A DNA stretch of 6,550 bases, taken from positions 1-6,550 of the forward strand of contig CAZEQK010000084.1 of the NCBI GenBank assembly GCA_964514395.1. Direction: 5' to 3'. The notes beneath the pieces are model-generated. The model saw only the letters and a list, made by a program, of their open reading frames with translations. It searched no databases and was not told the origin of the DNA. The DNA is from CAZEQK01 sp964514395. Its GTDB lineage: Bacteria; Bacillota; Bacilli; Tepidibacillales; Tepidibacillaceae. Shown here piece after piece: positions 1-6,388 of the stretch; position 1 is the stretch's first letter; each line of letters starts with the position of its first letter. The position numbers and the translations under genes are program-made.

Positions 1-55
1 GAGTCAGTGAGGTACTTGGACCGCAGGGTCCTGGGAGAGTAGGACGTTGCCAGGC
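1..55 (+). rRNA. rrf: 5S ribosomal RNA, 3' part (5' end outside window)
   Basis: The window opens inside a 5S rRNA gene and holds roughly its last half. Visible 5S landmarks are the helix IV hairpin, with GGACC at 18-22 pairing with GGTCC at 27-31 around a short loop. They continue with GGGAGAGTAGGACG (33-46) and the terminal GTTGCCAGGC, which would pair with the missing 5' end. The exact 3' end is taken as the last base of CCAGGC and could be off by a few bases. A terminator follows within six bases, as expected for the last gene of an rRNA operon. Confidence 0.93.
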
Positions 56-60
56 AGACT

Positions 61-91
61 AAAAAGGTAACCGATAAAGGTTACCTTTTTT
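61..91 (+). terminator. Intrinsic terminator of the upstream rRNA operon
   Basis: A perfect 12-bp inverted repeat, AAAAAGGTAACC (61-72) and GGTTACCTTTTT (79-90), encloses the 6-base loop GATAAA and runs into further T residues. It sits six bases after the 5S 3' end. Because the A-run mirrors the T-run it could in principle work on both strands. A GTG-initiated extension of the next gene (from 93) would begin right in this T-tract, which argues against that start. Confidence 0.92.
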
Positions 92-128
92 TGTGTATAG
101 AAAGAAACTAAAGAAAAAAATAGAAGTA

Positions 129-157
129 CTGTGTTTTTTTTCTTTGTGTTTTATAAT
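129..157 (+). promoter_or_regulatory. Possible sigma-A promoter of the regulator gene
   Basis: A consensus -10 hexamer, TATAAT, lies at 152-157, about 46 bases before the chosen ATG of the regulator. The hexamer at the matching -35 position (129-134) is poor, so this is a -10-only call. It is supported mainly by position, since the rRNA terminator just upstream should leave the regulator needing its own promoter. It would give a leader of roughly 40 bases. Confidence 0.35.
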
Positions 158-203
158 AGGAATAAAAGCATGCTTGAACAGTTCTCTTTTGGGGGTTGCA
201 TAT

Positions 204-1820
204 ATGTTAGATCAAGAGTTAGTAATATCTATAGAATTTATAGATCGTCTAGGGTTAGGGTATGAGATTTTTGAAAAGTTAAATAGGAATGAGGTTAATC
301 TGTTGGCTACTGAGGCGGAAGCAAATCAGGGCATGATGATAAAATTTAAACAAATTGATGAGAATAGATTAAATAATCTTATAAAAGATTTAAGTAGTAT
401 AAATGGTGTTATATCTGTATCTTTTATAGAACAGATGCCTTACGAGCAACGTGAGGATCAATTAAAAACAATACTAAATCTCATAAGTGAAGGTATTGTT
501 GCGATAAATAAGCAAGGATTAATTTCACATATCAATGAGACTGCTTGTAAAGTACTTCATATTACTGAACAAGAAGCCATCGGTTATAAAATAAAAGATG
601 TTTTAAATGCAAACATTCCAATATTAGAAACACTAAGTAGTGGTAAAAGCTATAGCTTAAAGGAGATAAAAATTAAGAAGAATAATAAACTATCTCACTA
701 CTTAACTAGCGGTTCTCCTATTATTAATGAAAAGGGTCAAATCATGGGTGCTGTTGCAACAATAAAGGATTACAGGCAGGTTGAAGAAATAATTTCTAAG
801 GTAGATTATAGAAAAAAGTTGACGACATTTAATGATATTGTATTTGAAAGCAATAGGATGAGAGTAATCATTGAGACAGCTAAGACTGTCTCTAAGGGTG
901 ATTCATCGATTCTACTTCGTGGTGAAAGTGGGACAGGGAAGGAACTATTTGCTAGGGCAATCCATATGGAGAGTAATCGTGTAAACCGGCCATTTATTGC
1001 TATTAATTGTGCTGCTCTGCCTGAAACTTTACTTGAAAGTGAGTTGTTTGGTTATGAAGAAGGAGCTTTTACAGGTGCGTCAAAAGGAGGAAAAAAAGGT
1101 TTATTTGAACAGGCTGATTCTGGCACACTATTTTTAGATGAAATAGGAGAAATATCACCTCATATACAAGTTAGATTATTAAGAGTGCTTCAAGAAAACG
1201 TGATAAGAAGAGTTGGAGGAAATAAAGAAATAAATGTAAGTGTAAGAATTATAGCTGCGACCCACAGAGATTTAGAAGCTATGATCGCAGCAGGAGATTT
1301 TAGAGAGGATTTGTATTATCGATTAAATGTAATTCCAATAAGAATACCACCATTACGGGAAAGACCAGAGGATATACCACTAATCGCTCAGCATTTAATT
1401 AGGAAAATTTCTTCTAAATTGAATAAACATGATCTTCGATTATCTAAGGAGACGTTTGAATATTTAATGAATCAAAAATGGCCAGGAAATGTGAGGCAAC
1501 TAGAAAACACATTAGAACGAATAATAAATGTGATTGATGAGATGGAAAGTGAAATTACTTTATATCATTTTTATAAGTGGGGAAATCTTGAAGTAAAGAA
1601 AAGAGGAAATCAGGACTCCGAGGATATGCTACACATTAGTATTCCTATAGAAGATAAATGGCCAACATTAAAGCATATTGTTGGCAAGGTGGAGAAACAA
1701 GTATTACAAAAAGTATTACTAGAGCATGCCTCTTCACGAAAGGCAGGGAGAATACTTGGAGTATCGAATACAACCATTTTAAATAAAATGAAAAATTATG
1801 GAATTGATAATAAAAAATGA
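204..1820 (+). CDS. Sigma-54-dependent transcriptional activator, TyrR-like (ACT-PAS-AAA+-HTH)
   Basis: This is a bacterial enhancer-binding protein of about 538 residues. An N-terminal ACT-like domain (about 5-75, with the TyrR-like stretch DRLGLGYEIF) is followed by a PAS domain (about 86-195). The AAA+ domain (about 210-450) carries Walker A GESGTGKE (240-247), GAFTGA (287-292), Walker B LFLDE (309-313) and WPGNVRQLEN (426-435). The C-terminal HTH (about 511-534, RILGVSNTTILNKM) resembles that of TyrR. GAFTGA is the sigma-54 contact loop, and E. coli TyrR lacks it, so this protein should be a true sigma-54 activator. The ATG at 204 was chosen because the ACT domain begins right after it and GGGGG precedes it by 8 bases; the longer GTG reading from 93 starts in a terminator T-tract and adds only a hydrophobic tail. 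Its position before a sigma-54 promoter and bcd-ptb-buk makes it a functional counterpart of BkdR. The effector, perhaps a branched-chain amino acid bound by ACT, is inference. Confidence 0.93.
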   Translation: MLDQELVISIEFIDRLGLGYEIFEKLNRNEVNLLATEAEANQGMMIKFKQIDENRLNNLIKDLSSINGVISVSFIEQMPYEQREDQLKTILNLISEGIVAINKQGLISHINETACKVLHITEQEAIGYKIKDVLNANIPILETLSSGKSYSLKEIKIKKNNKLSHYLTSGSPIINEKGQIMGAVATIKDYRQVEEIISKVDYRKKLTTFNDIVFESNRMRVIIETAKTVSKGDSSILLRGESGTGKELFARAIHMESNRVNRPFIAINCAALPETLLESELFGYEEGAFTGASKGGKKGLFEQADSGTLFLDEIGEISPHIQVRLLRVLQENVIRRVGGNKEINVSVRIIAATHRDLEAMIAAGDFREDLYYRLNVIPIRIPPLRERPEDIPLIAQHLIRKISSKLNKHDLRLSKETFEYLMNQKWPGNVRQLENTLERIINVIDEMESEITLYHFYKWGNLEVKKRGNQDSEDMLHISIPIEDKWPTLKHIVGKVEKQVLQKVLLEHASSRKAGRILGVSNTTILNKMKNYGIDNKK

Positions 1821-1844
1821 AAATAACCTATTAAACTGTCAATC

Positions 1845-1890
1845 TGTCAATTTTTCTTATCAACTGATAAAAAAAATTGACACTTTTTTT
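1845..1890 (+). terminator. Intrinsic terminator after the regulator gene
   Basis: A long stem pairs TGTCAATTTTTC plus TTATC (1845-1861) with GATAA plus AAAAAATTGACA (1866-1882). It has a 4-base loop and a single C-A mismatch. A run of eight T follows (1884-1891). It begins 24 bases after the regulator stop and separates the regulator's transcription from the sigma-54 operon. The stem is AU-rich, so its efficiency is less certain than that of the rRNA terminator. The octamer CTGTCAAT occurs twice in tandem at its left edge (1836-1851). Confidence 0.8.
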
Positions 1891-1902
1891 TATCATATTA
1901 AG

Positions 1903-1933
1903 TTTTCTTCAATTATTTACTTATCGAAGAAAA
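1903..1933. promoter_or_regulatory. Inverted repeat, candidate activator site (distal)
   Basis: TTTTCTTC (1903-1910) and GAAGAAAA (1926-1933) form a perfect 8-bp inverted repeat with a 15-base spacer, centred about 93 bases upstream of the predicted sigma-54 transcription start. Enhancer-binding proteins usually bind dyads 80-150 bases upstream, so the position is right for the upstream activating sequence. It does not match the classical TyrR box (TGTAAA-N6-TTTACA). In such AT-rich DNA part of the match could be chance. Confidence 0.35.
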
Positions 1934-1953
1934 AATAACCAGCCACTATTAGT

Positions 1954-1969
1954 TACTAATTAATTAGTA
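1954..1969. promoter_or_regulatory. Perfect 16-bp palindrome, candidate operator (proximal)
   Basis: TACTAATT followed directly by AATTAGTA forms an uninterrupted palindrome that ends 15 bases before the -24 element. It could be a binding site for the upstream activator or for another dimeric regulator. It lies closer to the promoter than most enhancer sites do, and its AT-only core makes the call tentative. Confidence 0.4.
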
Positions 1970-1984
1970 TATCTAAATCTATTT

Positions 1985-2000
1985 TGGCATGATAATTGCT
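1985..2000 (+). promoter_or_regulatory. Sigma-54 (-24/-12) promoter of the branched-chain amino acid operon
   Basis: TGGCAT-N5-TTGCT matches the sigma-54 consensus TGGCAC-N5-TTGCW at all but one defined position. The invariant GG (1986-1987) and GC (1998-1999) have the required 12-base separation. The predicted transcription start is near 2011, leaving a leader of about 58 bases to the lost start codon of the transporter pseudogene. An AT-rich stretch of about 95 bases between the regulator's terminator and this site could allow looping by the activator encoded just upstream. The promoter appears intact although the first gene it serves is broken. Confidence 0.88.
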
Positions 2001-2027
2001 TCTAATAAGTTATAGAGAGACAACAAC

Positions 2028-2044
2028 CTCACAATTTTTGTGAG
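2028..2044 (+). other. Hairpin in the sigma-54 operon 5' leader
   Basis: CTCACAA (2028-2034) and TTGTGAG (2038-2044) form a perfect 7-bp stem with a TTT loop, inside the predicted leader and 11 bases before the Shine-Dalgarno. It is followed by A residues rather than T, so it is not a terminator. A role in mRNA stability or as a small operator is possible but unproven. Confidence 0.5.
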
Positions 2045-2055
2045 AAAAAGATCTT

Positions 2056-2062
2056 GGGGAGG
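2056..2062 (+). promoter_or_regulatory. Strong Shine-Dalgarno left in front of a lost start codon
   Basis: GGGGAGG stands 6 bases before an ATA triplet at 2069, exactly where the start codon of the transporter should be. No ATG, GTG or TTG in the transporter frame lies within normal spacing. The ribosome binding site therefore survives while the start has mutated, probably ATG to ATA, or TTG to TTA at 2072. Confidence 0.7.
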
Positions 2063-2068
2063 AATTAC

Positions 2069-2658
2069 ATATTAGATAAAAGAGAAAAATTTAGTAGCAA
2101 AATGGGATTTATTTTTGCTGCAGCTGGGTCAGCTGTTGGATTAGCTAACTTATGGAATTTCCGTGGTTAGTTGGAAAATATAGGGGAGCAACATTTATAT
2201 TAGTTTATTTGATTTTTTTAGCAATCTTAGGATATCCACTATTATTAAATGAAATTGTAGTTGGTAGGAGAGCACAGCGTAATATTGTAGGCGCTTACAA
2301 TATTTTAGCAAAGGATACCCCTTTATATTATTTAGGGCTAATAGCAGTTTGGATTATTGGTGTTATCATTACCTTTATTATGGGAATCCCATCTGTCCTT
2401 TCTTTTACACCAGACAAATTCTTTGGTATTGATTTCTTCTCAAAAGCAGACTATATCGTATAAAATATTATTATGCCACTAGGTGCCATTGCATAAGCCA
2501 TTTTATCAGGTTGGATTTGGGGTTCAAAAAATGTAATTGAAGAAGCCAATGATGGCGCTGAGAAATTCAAAGGCGGGCGTTTTTGGATGCTTAGTATTAA
2601 ATTTATTGCTCCAATTTTGGTTATTATTCTAGTATTATCCATCTTTGGTGTCATCTAA
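2069..2658 (+). pseudogene. Sodium-dependent transporter (NSS/SNF family), degraded and internally deleted
   Basis: The translation shows NSS landmarks. These are the TM1 signature FAAAGSAVGLANLW read from 2072, then after a frameshift the WLVGKY and YPLLLNEIVVGRRAQRN segments, and later a TM10-like ITFIMGIPSVLSF segment and a PLGAIA/GWIWGS helix. Four lesions are visible. The start codon is ATA/TTA. One base, probably a C, is missing near 2159-2163, so the first frame stops at 2168. In-frame TAA stops occur at 2461 and 2494. A large internal deletion is also present, since about 197 codons remain against roughly 440-450 usual, and TM3 material (YYLGLIAV) runs almost straight into TM10-like sequence near 2335-2360. 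As first gene of the sigma-54 operon it probably imported a branched-chain amino acid with Na+; the substrate is inference. Confidence 0.88.
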
Positions 2659-2701
2659 AAGGTATGTTTTATCATTTTATTAAAAAAAAGGAGGATTATT
2701 T

Positions 2702-3799
2702 ATGTCAGATAATAAAAAAAAGCTAAACAGCATTTTTGAGGAAATGGAAAAGTATGGGCATGAGCAGGTGATATTTAACTACGATAAAGCAACAGGCCTT
2801 AAATCAATTATTGCAATACATGATACTACTTTAGGTCCTGCTTTAGGTGGTTGTAGAATGTGGGATTATGAAACAGAACAGGATGCGATTAATGATGCAT
2901 TACGTTTATCACGTGGAATGACATACAAATGTGCAGTGTCTAATGTTATGCACGGTGGTGGCAAAACGGTTATAATTGGTGATCCAAAAAGCCAAAAATC
3001 CGATGAGTTATTTCAATCCTTGGGAACCTATATTGAAACATTAAAGGGTAGGTATTATACAGGAACTGATGTTGGTACTGTTGGTATGGATTTTGTCTCA
3101 GCTTCAAAACAAACAAAATACTTAGTAGGTTTACCTGAAGAATATGGTGGTAGTGGTAATTCTGCTATTATAACAGCTTATGGTGTATGGAGAGGAATGA
3201 AAGCAACTGCGAAGGAAGCGTTTGGAACTGATTCCTTAAAAGGGTTAACCATTGCTGTTCAAGGTCTTGGTAAAGTAGGTAAGAATTTAGTAAAGCATCT
3301 TTATGAAGAAGGTGCAAAAATTATAGCAACTGATATTTTTGAAGGAAATGCGACTGTGGTTAAAGAAGAATTCCCAGATGTTGAGATGGTAAAACCGGAA
3401 GAAATTTTTGGAGTAGTATGTGATATATTCTCTCCAAATGCACTTGGAGCCATTATTAATGATGACACTATTCCACAATTCAAGTGTAAAGCTATTTGTG
3501 GTGCTGCTAATAATGTGCTTGCTGAAGAACGTCACGGCGACATATTACATAAAAAAGAAATCGTTTATGCACCTGATTATGTAGCTAATGCTGGAGGACT
3601 TATTCAAGTAGCTGATGAACTTCAAGGTTACAATAAAGATCGTGCATTTAAAAACGCGAGTCTTATCTATGATATACTTGAAAACATTTATAAAATTTCT
3701 AAAGAGCAGAATATACCAACATATAAGGCTGCCAATGTACTTGTTGAAGATAAAATCGATAAAATTGCAAAGCTACAAAGTAAATTTACAGGGAGATAA
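2702..3799 (+). CDS. bcd: Leucine / branched-chain amino acid dehydrogenase
   Basis: This NAD-dependent oxidative deaminase converts leucine, valine or isoleucine to the 2-oxoacid with release of ammonia and NADH, in the cytoplasm. The 365-residue length is normal for the Glu/Leu/Phe/Val dehydrogenase family. Visible motifs are the substrate-loop LGPALGGCRMW (44-54), K76 in MTYKCA, catalytic K88 in HGGGKTV, D123 in TGTDVGT, and the Rossmann GLGKVG (188-193) with D211 at the end of the next strand. These match K68, K80 and D115 of Bacillus leucine dehydrogenase with a constant +8 offset. The loop before K88 (SNVMHGGGK) differs from the usual NLGGGK form, but no catalytic residue is missing. 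The ATG has an excellent AAGGAGG 7 bases upstream, so translation does not depend on the broken transporter before it. It is transcribed most likely from the sigma-54 promoter, 43 bases after the pseudogene end. Confidence 0.96.
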   Translation: MSDNKKKLNSIFEEMEKYGHEQVIFNYDKATGLKSIIAIHDTTLGPALGGCRMWDYETEQDAINDALRLSRGMTYKCAVSNVMHGGGKTVIIGDPKSQKSDELFQSLGTYIETLKGRYYTGTDVGTVGMDFVSASKQTKYLVGLPEEYGGSGNSAIITAYGVWRGMKATAKEAFGTDSLKGLTIAVQGLGKVGKNLVKHLYEEGAKIIATDIFEGNATVVKEEFPDVEMVKPEEIFGVVCDIFSPNALGAIINDDTIPQFKCKAICGAANNVLAEERHGDILHKKEIVYAPDYVANAGGLIQVADELQGYNKDRAFKNASLIYDILENIYKISKEQNIPTYKAANVLVEDKIDKIAKLQSKFTGR

Positions 3800-3824
3800 G
3801 TCTGAATAGGTTTTTGAAAAAACG

Positions 3825-3866
3825 CTATAGTATAAGAGAAGGGTATCTCCTCCTCTTATACTGTAG
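3825..3866 (+). other. Intercistronic hairpin between bcd and ptb
   Basis: CTATAGTATAAGAG (3825-3838) pairs with CTCTTATACTGTAG (3853-3866) over 14 bp with one G-U pair. The loop has 14 bases and contains CTCCTC. A further GAAAAA/TTTTTC pairing (3816-3821 with 3869-3874) could lengthen the stem. A short T-run (3869-3873) follows, so weak termination or RNA processing is possible. The hairpin could set the ratio of bcd to ptb transcripts. An open frame from 3814 runs through it and is not a credible N-terminus. Confidence 0.7.
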
Positions 3867-3912
3867 TATTTTTCATATTTTACTTTTTTACTATTCAAAA
3901 AGGGTTGGTGAT

Positions 3913-4839
3913 ATGATGAGATTTAAAAATTACGAAGAAGTTATATTAAAAGCAAGATTAGGAAATCCAATAAAAATGAGTGTTGCCGCTGCCCATGATG
4001 AAGAAGTACTAAAAGCAATAAAGCAAGCGGTTGACCTTGGCATGATAGAACCTTTCTTTGTAGGAAACGAGATAGAAATAAGATCAATTGCAAATCAAAT
4101 TGGTTTTGATATAAATAATTATGAAATTTTTCACACTTCTAGCGAGGAAGAAGCAGCATTTCTAGCAGCAAAGCTGGCTGATGAAAAAAGAACACAAATT
4201 ATCATGAAGGGATTTATAAATAGTACTCCATTTCTTAAAGGTGTATTAAGCAAAGAATTAAATTTAAAGACTAGAAGGATATTCAGTCATTTATCTGCAT
4301 TTGAAATACCGGGATTTGACCGTCTTTATTACATGACTGATGGTGGGTTAAACATTGCTCCAGATGTAGAGCAAAAGGAACAAATTCTTAAAAATGCCAT
4401 TAATTTTATACAAAAGCTAGGTATTGAAGAACCAAAGGTTGCATTATTGTCAGCAAATGAACGGGTTAATACAAAAATGCCAGTCACTGTAGAATGTAGT
4501 AAGTTAATGGAAAAAGCAAAAACAGGTAGATTTGGAAAGTCGATTATTGAAGGCCCATTACCTTTAGATTTAGCCATAAGTAAAGAGTCATTATACCATA
4601 AAGGACTATTCAGTAAATTAGATGGTGACGCCGATCTCTTGCTGGTTCCTAGCATTGAAGCAGGTAATATTTTTGGTAAAGCGATTACTTATTTTGCAAA
4701 AGGTGTAATGGCTGGGGTTGTTTTAGGTGCAAAAGTACCTTTAATCTTAAATTCCCGTTCAGATTCTGCAAAAGCAAAATTAGCTTCTATCGCATTATCT
4801 GTTGTAGCTACAAAAAAGGAAGAGATTCACAATAGTTAG
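3913..4839 (+). CDS. ptb: Phosphate butyryltransferase
   Basis: Ptb transfers the acyl group of butyryl-CoA or of branched acyl-CoAs (isobutyryl-, isovaleryl-) to phosphate, giving the acyl phosphate used by butyrate kinase. The 308 residues from this start fit the family (about 300). The protein shows the N-terminal MSVAAAHDEEVLKAI segment (about 22-36) and the conserved C-terminal phosphotransacetylase-type block: DADLLLVPSIEAGNIFGK (239-256), the YFAKG helix and NSRSDSAKAKL (280-290). The longer frame from 3814 was rejected because its first 33 residues are hydrophobic, unrelated to Ptb and encoded by a hairpin. The ATG at 3916 is an alternative one codon later. The ribosome binding site is modest (AGGG about 8 bases upstream), much weaker than those of bcd and buk. 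An oxidoreductase relic separates it from its partner buk, whereas ptb and buk are usually adjacent. Confidence 0.94.
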   Translation: MMRFKNYEEVILKARLGNPIKMSVAAAHDEEVLKAIKQAVDLGMIEPFFVGNEIEIRSIANQIGFDINNYEIFHTSSEEEAAFLAAKLADEKRTQIIMKGFINSTPFLKGVLSKELNLKTRRIFSHLSAFEIPGFDRLYYMTDGGLNIAPDVEQKEQILKNAINFIQKLGIEEPKVALLSANERVNTKMPVTVECSKLMEKAKTGRFGKSIIEGPLPLDLAISKESLYHKGLFSKLDGDADLLLVPSIEAGNIFGKAITYFAKGVMAGVVLGAKVPLILNSRSDSAKAKLASIALSVVATKKEEIHNS

Positions 4840-4874
4840 TGTATTATTTACTTGTCCAAAGAACGAGAGGATGA

Positions 4875-5096
4875 TCAACAAAGGCTTTTAATGAACCATC
4901 AGTAGATAAATTTATCCCCTCTGTTATGAAAGGTGGTAATATATTAATAAATGGATCTATTGTCAATAAAGAAAAATTATCTTCTCCACGTTTTATGAAT
5001 ATGGCATTGCTAGATTCATTACTTAATAACATCTTTATTTTGAGTATTGATAACATTCGCATTGATATGAAGAAGATGCTAAATAATAGAAGCTGA
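4875..5096 (+). pseudogene. Relic of 2-oxoacid:ferredoxin oxidoreductase gamma subunit
   Basis: One plus-strand frame, open from just after a TGA at 4872 to TGA at 5094, reads AFNEPSVDKFIPSVMKGG followed by NILINGSIV. This resembles the gamma-subunit core of Por/Kor/Vor enzymes (pattern: MNEPSLDKF, a few residues, KPGGxLIxNSSLI). The rest (FMNMALLDSLL, then ILSIDNIRIDMKKML) resembles the C-terminal region (NMVALGALL, then IVSLExxxEALKKVL). No start codon with a ribosome binding site is seen, the N-terminal two-thirds and the middle segment are missing, and an in-frame stop precedes it. Such an enzyme would convert the 2-oxoacid from Bcd to the acyl-CoA used by Ptb, so the relic fits the pathway. 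The identification rests on recalled family patterns. A minus-strand frame across the same DNA has no recognisable features. Confidence 0.6.
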
Positions 5097-5163
5097 GTTA
5101 ATTGATAATTAATATGAAAGCAATTTAGCAAGCTTTTACTTTGTGAATTAGGAGGTTACTTGT

Positions 5164-6255
5164 ATGCAAAAAGAACCGATGGTTTTAGCGATTAATCCAG
5201 GATCTACTTCCACAAAATTTGCTGTATATCGTGGAGAAAAAGTAATATTTAAGGAGACAATAAAACATCAGGATACGGAATTACAATCCTTTAAAAGTGT
5301 TGCTTCTCAATTGGATTACCGATACGAATTGTTGATTCATTCCTTAGAAAAATACAATATTGATGAAAAAAGTATAGATGCTGTAGTAGGCAGAGGGGGT
5401 TTTTTCAGACCTCTTCCAAGTGGAACCTATTTAGTAGATGAACTAATGATTGAAGATTTAAAAACGGCTCGCTATGGTGAACATGCATCAAACCTTGGCG
5501 CAATGATTGCTAATGAAATAGCAAATAAAAACAATATACCTGCTTACATTGTGGATCCGATTGTAGTAGATGAGTTTGAAGATTTAGCACGTATATCCGG
5601 GATTCCAGATATCGAAAGAAAAAGCAACTTACATGCCTTAAATATCAAAGCTGTATCACGAACAGTTGCAGAACAGTTAGGTAAGCCTTATGAGTTATTT
5701 AATTTTATTGTAGCTCATTTAGGCAGTGGAATTTCTGTAGTAGCACATAAAAAAGGGGAAATTATAGATGTAAACAATGCTAATAATGAAGGGCCATACT
5801 CACCAGAAAGAGCTGGGGGGTTACCTGCTTTTCAATTAGTTCAATTGTGTTTTTCTGGTAAGTATACTGAAAAGGAACTTTTGACAAGGCTAGCGAAAGA
5901 AGGCGGTATATATGCCTATTTAGGAACAAAAAACGTAATAGAGGTGGAAGAACGAGCTGAGAATGGTGATGTGCAAGCAAAAAGGGTACTTGATGGCATG
6001 ATATATCAAACAGCTAAAGAAATAGGAGCCATGTCAACTGTATTAAATGGAGATATCGATGGAATCATATTAACAGGTGGTTTAAGTTTTTCAAAGTATA
6101 TTGTGAATCAATTGATTAAAAAGGTAGAATTCCTTGCTCCTATTTACGTCGTTCCAGGAGAAGAAGAATTAGAAGCGTTGGCTTTTGGGGCTTTACGTGT
6201 ATTTCTTGGTAAAGAGGAAGCGAAGATATATCAAGAATCTGTACTGATAAAATAA
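5164..6255 (+). CDS. buk: Butyrate kinase (branched-chain fatty acid kinase)
   Basis: Buk transfers phosphate from butyryl phosphate (or isobutyryl, isovaleryl phosphate) to ADP, yielding ATP and the free acid; this is the energy-conserving step of the pathway. The 363 residues are a full-length acetate/butyrate kinase (ASKHA fold). Visible are the N-terminal phosphate-binding INPGSTSTK (10-18), GRGG (76-79), AHLGSG (184-189), the EGPYSPERAGGLP stretch (209-221) typical of butyrate kinases, and LTGGLS (303-308) of the second phosphate-binding region. The ATG is fixed by AGGAGGT 7 bases upstream. The strong ribosome binding site and intact frame contrast with the decayed sequence just before it. 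No convincing terminator follows. Confidence 0.96.
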   Translation: MQKEPMVLAINPGSTSTKFAVYRGEKVIFKETIKHQDTELQSFKSVASQLDYRYELLIHSLEKYNIDEKSIDAVVGRGGFFRPLPSGTYLVDELMIEDLKTARYGEHASNLGAMIANEIANKNNIPAYIVDPIVVDEFEDLARISGIPDIERKSNLHALNIKAVSRTVAEQLGKPYELFNFIVAHLGSGISVVAHKKGEIIDVNNANNEGPYSPERAGGLPAFQLVQLCFSGKYTEKELLTRLAKEGGIYAYLGTKNVIEVEERAENGDVQAKRVLDGMIYQTAKEIGAMSTVLNGDIDGIILTGGLSFSKYIVNQLIKKVEFLAPIYVVPGEEELEALAFGALRVFLGKEEAKIYQESVLIK

Positions 6256-6388
6256 AGTTATTTATAACATGAATAGTACATTTGTATTCCTACAGGACAT
6301 ATGTATGTTTTCCCTACATGGAAATATCATTGGTTTAAGAAAAAAATCAAAACCGTGACTTTTAAATAAAGAATAAAGAAAAAAATAA

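Noticed and set aside
93..203. N-terminal extension of the regulator from a GTG at 93
   Set aside because: It begins in the T-tract of the rRNA terminator, has no ribosome binding site, and adds a 37-residue hydrophobic stretch before an ACT domain that starts naturally after the ATG at 204.
1836..1851. Tandem CTGTCAAT repeat as a possible CRISPR or integration site
   Set aside because: Only two copies of 8 bases, overlapping a terminator stem; no spacers, cas genes or recombinase nearby.
2152..2463. 103-residue membrane protein as a genuine small gene
   Set aside because: Its start codon is created by the frameshift inside the TM1 region of the transporter, it has no ribosome binding site, and family similarity continues on both sides of it.
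3287..3535. Minus-strand open frames inside bcd, and a plus-strand frame at 3615-3809
   Set aside because: They lie wholly or mostly within the well-supported bcd coding sequence in other frames, with no ribosome binding sites or family features.
3814..3912. N-terminal extension of Ptb, which would look like a membrane segment
   Set aside because: It is translation through the intercistronic hairpin, has no good ribosome binding site, and Ptb is a soluble enzyme of about 300 residues that matches from 3913.
4329..4655. Minus-strand open frame inside ptb, and a similar one inside buk (5780-5980)
   Set aside because: These are shadows of conserved coding sequence on the other strand, without motifs or start signals.
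4844..5131. 95-residue minus-strand open frame between ptb and buk
   Set aside because: No recognisable motif; the plus strand of the same DNA carries gamma-subunit-like sequence in a co-directional operon.
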